From NCBI RefSeq assembly GCF_051900535.1, contig NZ_JBHZGI010000006.1, positions 62,001-126,000 on the forward strand: a DNA stretch of 64,000 nt, in the 5' to 3' direction. Under the pieces are notes generated by a model. The model saw nothing but the letters and a program-made list of their open reading frames with translations. It searched no databases and had not been told where the DNA came from. The position numbers and the translations under genes are program-made. Below are positions 60,689 through 64,000 of the stretch, in pieces (position 1 is the first letter of the stretch; every line of letters starts with the position of its first letter). Source of the stretch: Frateuria_A sp051900535. Its GTDB lineage: Bacteria > Pseudomonadota > Gammaproteobacteria > Xanthomonadales > Rhodanobacteraceae.

Positions 60689-63600
60689 ATGACGGGCCGG
60701 ATGCGCGCCTTCCCATCCACCTGTTGGCTGGCCCTCGTACTGCTGGGGCTGGCGTTGCTGCTGCCGTCGACGCCCGTTGTCGCCACGCCGGCGGTCGACT
60801 GGTCGCGCTGGGACCACCTGGCCTTCGAGCACCTGACCGTGCGCGCCGGCCTGCCGCACGCCACCACCACCGCCTTCGCGCAGGATCGCGACGGACTGAT
60901 GTGGATCGGCACCTTCGGCGGGCTGGTGCGCTATGACGGCTACCGCGTGCAGATGTTCCGCCAGTCCGACGGCCTGCCGGACAACTACATCCGCGCGCTG
61001 CAGGCGACTTCCGACGGCAGCCTGATCGTCGGCACGTCGGCCGGTGGGCTGGCCCGCTTCGATCCGCGCGACAACCGGTTCTCGACCTACGATGCCTCGC
61101 CCGACCACGGCACAGGCCCGCACATCCTTGCCCTGGCACCCGACGGTGCAGGCGGTTTCTGGGTCGGCGGGCAGAACGGGCTCAGCCACCTGCGTGCCGG
61201 CCTGCGCACGATCGAGCGCCCGCCGGCCGACGCCGGCCTACCCGCAAACCTTGCGGTTTTCGCGGTGCGCGAGGACCGGCACGGCAACCTGTGGGTCGGC
61301 AGTGGCGAAGGCCTTTACCTGCGCCGCGCCGGCGCCGCGCGGTTCGTCCGCTTTCACGGCGACGATGCAGCCGCCGGACCCGTGCTTGATGAGGACGTCT
61401 GGGCCCTGCGCGAGGACGCGTCCGGCAATCTCTGGGTCGGCAGCGGCACGCGCGGCGTGGCGGTGATCGACCACCAGGGCCATGCGCGTGTCCCGCCCGG
61501 GCTGGACGGCGACGCGCCGGCGATCCAGCACCGCACCGTCCGCGACCTGCTGGCGGGCCCGGACGGCCGGCTGTGGATCGCCACCGACGGCGTGGGCGTC
61601 GCGATATACGACCCCGGGCTCCACACGCTCGAAACCCTGCGGCACGACAACGCCCGCGCCGCCACGCTCGGTGGCAACATCGTGCGTGCGTTGTTCCTGG
61701 ACCGCTCCAGCGGGCTGTGGGCCGCCACCGAGATCGACGCTTCGCGCTGCGACACGCGCCCGACGATCGTGCACACGCTGGACGCCCTGGCGTTGTCCGG
61801 CCGCCACGATGTCACCTTCGACGAGAACGTGCGCAGCGTTTACACCGACCGCCGCGGCACGATCTGGCTGGGCTTCAACCGCGGCCGCCTCGCCCGCGTC
61901 GACCCGGCCAGCGGCCGGATCCGGCTGCTGACGCTCGGCGGTGCGCAGCAGGACCAGGACGTGCGCGCGATCGACGCGCTGCCCGACGGGCGTATCGTGG
62001 CCGGCGCGCGCGGGCTGGTCACGATCGACCCGGTATCGCTGGCGATCCGCCCCTGGTCGGTCGACGGCCTCGACGCGCGGCCGATCCTGGCGCTGCGCGC
62101 CTGGCGCGAAGAACTGCTGGTCGGGACTTACGACGGCTTTTATCGCATCGATCGCGGCGGTCGTGTCACGCATTACCAGCACGATCCGAACGATCCGCGC
62201 AGCCTGGTCGACGACCAGGTGCGCAACATCGCCGAACTGTCCGACGGCAGCGTGTGGATTGCCACCAGCGGCGGCATCAGCATCCTTCGCCCGGGTGCGC
62301 GTGGCTTCGACAACCTCATGCACGAAGACAGCGATCCGGGCAGCCTGCCGCAGAACTACGCCGGCTCCGTGGTCGAGCTCGGCGGGCGCATCTGGGTCGG
62401 CACCTATGGCGGGCTGGCCTCCACGCCGGCGGCACCGCCCGGCCTGCACGGCTACCGCTTCAGCGTGCTGCGCGGACACGACGGCCTGGGCAGCGACAAC
62501 GTCGCCAGCGTGCTGGCCGACCGCCTGGGCCAGCTGTGGATCGCCACCGCCAACGGGCTGGCGGTATACGAGCCGACGTCCGGCCGCATCCGCTCGCTGG
62601 GCGAGCGCGACGGACTCGGCGCGCGCTTCTACAACCATCGCACCGCGGCGCTGGGCCCTTCCGGCGAACTGCTGTTCGGCGGGCTCACCGGCCTCACCGT
62701 GATCGAGCCCGCGCCGCAAGCGCGCCCGCGCCAGCCGGATGCCCCACTGGCAGTGACCATGGCGACGCGCGACGGCACGCCGCTGTCCTATGCCGCGCTG
62801 CCAACCGCGCGACGGCCGCTATCGCTGGCCGACGTGCACGCGCTGCGGCTGGGCTTCTCCCTGCTCGACTACACCGCCACCGATGACGTGCGCTACCGCT
62901 ACCGGCTGGAGGGCTTCGACCGGCAGTGGACCGAGCTCGATCCGGGTGTGCCACCGACCGCGGCCTTCACCAATTTGCCCGGCGGCAACTACCGCCTGTG
63001 GCTCCGGGCGGACATCCCCGGCCTGCATGCGCGCACGGTGCGGAGCGTAATTCCCGTGGAGGTCCGTGGACGCTGGTACGAGCGGGCCTGGGTACGCACG
63101 GGGCTGGCACTGCTGGCCGCTGTCCTGGTCTACCTGCTGGTGCGCCTGCGCACGCGTTACCTGCTCGCCCGCGCCGACCGCCTGACACAACTGGTGCGCG
63201 AGCGCACGCGCGAACTGCAGGAGGCCAACGAGCGGTTGAACCGGTTGGCCAGCGTCGACGAGTTGACCGGGCTACTCAACCGGCGCGAGCTGATGCATCA
63301 GCTCGAACTCGCGCACGACGCCGCGCAGCGCACCGGTGCGCCGTTGTCGATCCTGATGCTCGACCTGGACGCGTTCAAGGCGCTCAACGACACCCACGGC
63401 CACCAGGCCGGCGACGCGGTGCTCCGCAGTGCAGCACAGCAGGTGGCTTCCCTGTGCCGCCAGGACGACCGGCTCGGACGCTATGGCGGCGAGGAACTGA
63501 TGGTGGTGATGCAGGGTGTCGACCTCGCCACGGCCGCGCTGCGCGCCGAGGCGATCCGATCGGCGATCGAAACCATGGAAGTCGACCATGGCGAGCATCG

Positions 63601-63733
63601 CCTGCGGCTGACCGCCAGCTTCGGCGCCGCCCAGCTCAAGCCCGGGGAACGCACGCACGAGTTGATCGCGCGGGCCGATGCCCGGCTTTACCGCGCCAAG
63701 CGCGACGGCCGCAACCGGGTCGCGGCCTCGTAA
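60689..63733 (+). CDS. Two-component-regulator-propeller diguanylate cyclase
   Basis: The 1014-residue product starts at ATG 60689 or 60701, followed by a signal or anchor (CWLALVLLGLALLLPSTPVVA). About ten propeller-type Reg_prop repeats occupy residues 50-650 (for example GLMWIGTFGGLVRYDG, GNLWVGSGEGLYL, GRLWIATDGVGVAIYD, GQLWIATANGLAVYEP). A Y_Y_Y domain follows (YRYRLEGFDRQWTELD, NLPGGNYRLWLRA), then one transmembrane helix (GLALLAAVLVYLLV), a short coiled coil and a GGDEF domain (VDELTGLLNRRELM, DLDAFKALNDTHGHQAGD, RYGGEEL). An I-site RxxD (RQDD) sits five residues before the GGEEL signature. It likely couples a periplasmic signal to c-di-GMP synthesis. The signature is GGEEL, where GGEEF is usual. 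Confidence 0.92.
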   Translation: MTGRMRAFPSTCWLALVLLGLALLLPSTPVVATPAVDWSRWDHLAFEHLTVRAGLPHATTTAFAQDRDGLMWIGTFGGLVRYDGYRVQMFRQSDGLPDNYIRALQATSDGSLIVGTSAGGLARFDPRDNRFSTYDASPDHGTGPHILALAPDGAGGFWVGGQNGLSHLRAGLRTIERPPADAGLPANLAVFAVREDRHGNLWVGSGEGLYLRRAGAARFVRFHGDDAAAGPVLDEDVWALREDASGNLWVGSGTRGVAVIDHQGHARVPPGLDGDAPAIQHRTVRDLLAGPDGRLWIATDGVGVAIYDPGLHTLETLRHDNARAATLGGNIVRALFLDRSSGLWAATEIDASRCDTRPTIVHTLDALALSGRHDVTFDENVRSVYTDRRGTIWLGFNRGRLARVDPASGRIRLLTLGGAQQDQDVRAIDALPDGRIVAGARGLVTIDPVSLAIRPWSVDGLDARPILALRAWREELLVGTYDGFYRIDRGGRVTHYQHDPNDPRSLVDDQVRNIAELSDGSVWIATSGGISILRPGARGFDNLMHEDSDPGSLPQNYAGSVVELGGRIWVGTYGGLASTPAAPPGLHGYRFSVLRGHDGLGSDNVASVLADRLGQLWIATANGLAVYEPTSGRIRSLGERDGLGARFYNHRTAALGPSGELLFGGLTGLTVIEPAPQARPRQPDAPLAVTMATRDGTPLSYAALPTARRPLSLADVHALRLGFSLLDYTATDDVRYRYRLEGFDRQWTELDPGVPPTAAFTNLPGGNYRLWLRADIPGLHARTVRSVIPVEVRGRWYERAWVRTGLALLAAVLVYLLVRLRTRYLLARADRLTQLVRERTRELQEANERLNRLASVDELTGLLNRRELMHQLELAHDAAQRTGAPLSILMLDLDAFKALNDTHGHQAGDAVLRSAAQQVASLCRQDDRLGRYGGEELMVVMQGVDLATAALRAEAIRSAIETMEVDHGEHRLRLTASFGAAQLKPGERTHELIARADARLYRAKRDGRNRVAAS

Positions 63734-63749
63734 GTCGAGCGGAACATCG

Positions 63750-63773
63750 CAGGGTGGGCTTCGGCCCGCCCTG
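63750..63773. terminator. Hairpin with UUCG loop after the diguanylate cyclase gene
   Basis: CAGGGTGGGC-TTCG-GCCCGCCCTG forms a 10-bp stem (one G-U pair) with a UUCG tetraloop, 17 bases past the stop. No U-tract follows, so it is either a Rho-assisted terminator or a REP-like element related to 12942-12985. Confidence 0.45.
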
Positions 63774-63795
63774 CGGGGTGGATCGGTCGACCCAA

Positions 63796-64000
63796 CTACG
63801 GCCGACCGGCGAAAGCCGCGTCCAACCAGTCGTGCATCATGCGGTAGCTGCGCGCCGCGGCACGCGCGTCGTACTTGCAGCCTGGCGAGTCCTCGCCGGT
63901 CTCGGTGAAGCAATGCACCGCGTTGCCGAGCACCACGAACTGCCAATCCGCATCGCTGGCGCGCATCTCGTCCATGAACGCGTCGGCGTCGGGCATGGTG
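63796..64000 (-). CDS. Dienelactone hydrolase family protein, C-terminal part (cut by window edge)
   Basis: Only the last 67 codons are visible: MPDADAFMDEMRASDADWQF and onward, with the catalytic-histidine region VLGNAVHCFTETGEDSPG and the tail AARSYRMMHDWLDAAFAG. These match the C-terminus of dienelactone hydrolases (alpha/beta fold, catalytic His). The frame stays open through base 64000, so the start and the nucleophile Cys or Ser lie beyond the window. Most such proteins have unknown substrates. Confidence 0.8.
   Translation of the reverse strand, partial: TMPDADAFMDEMRASDADWQFVVLGNAVHCFTETGEDSPGCKYDARAAARSYRMMHDWLDAAFAGRP

Overview
The window is a GC-rich chromosomal segment, almost fully coding on both strands. 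It has no rRNA, tRNA, CRISPR array, integrase or transposase that I can see. Gene content and order point to a gammaproteobacterium of the Xanthomonadales, most likely Rhodanobacteraceae (Dyella, Rhodanobacter, Luteibacter or Frateuria type). The evidence is the block kdsD-kdsC-lptC-lptA-lptB-rpoN-hpf-hprK-rapZ followed by an EIIA(Man)-HPr-EI set, the purM/DUF2066/AI-2E/Hda cluster, an alpha-amino-acid ester hydrolase, and an oxyR-ahpC-ahpD locus. The genus is an inference.

Layout. 1-8.2 kb: recQ (cut by the left edge), an alkyltransferase-like protein, a phosphate transporter with its DUF47 partner, a CorC/HlyC-type membrane protein, and trehalose synthesis (otsB, otsA). 8.4-12.9 kb: secreted ester hydrolase, HAD phosphatase, exported RidA-like protein, GNAT, small exported protein, GFA-family protein. 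13-18.4 kb: a three-gene heavy-metal-type RND efflux operon on the minus strand, whose first start codon lies inside a terminator-like hairpin. 18.5-23.5 kb: SapC-like protein, HNH nuclease, iron-permease-like protein, dxs, prmC. 23.5-27.5 kb: a 1338-residue membrane protein of unknown function with an internal duplication. 27.8-33.6 kb: M1 aminopeptidase, then peroxide defence (ahpD, ahpC, divergent oxyR) with a readable OxyR operator, and a conserved unknown protein.

33.6-38.6 kb: trmJ and suhB (divergent), then the largest gene-poor stretch. That stretch holds a strong sigma-54-type -24/-12 promoter match, an intact KGG-motif stress protein, decayed KGG copies, and a secreted zinc metalloprotease. 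38.7-44.5 kb: hda, an AI-2E/PerM permease and a DUF2066 protein on one strand; purM, purN and DUF3108 on the other. 44.5-56.4 kb: envelope and regulatory core. murA and a BolA protein face away from kdsD-kdsC-lptCAB-rpoN-hpf, followed by hprK-rapZ-EIIA-ptsH-ptsI. This PTS has no sugar-specific EIIB or EIIC here and no ptsN, so it looks regulatory rather than transport-dedicated. 56.4-64 kb: ssb, a DedA-rhodanese fusion, an MFS transporter, polyprenyl diphosphate synthase, a large propeller-type diguanylate cyclase, and the end of a dienelactone-hydrolase-like gene cut by the right edge.

Several genes overlap by ATGA or GTGA, which fits tight operons: efflux czcC/B-like, hda/AI-2E, kdsC/lptC and ptsH/ptsI. 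Intergenic palindromes of a few related types (REP-like) recur. Most of the content is conserved housekeeping. The least explained items are the 1338-residue protein, the hairpin over the efflux operon start, the sigma-54 promoter with decayed KGG genes, and a small relict ORF between otsB and otsA.
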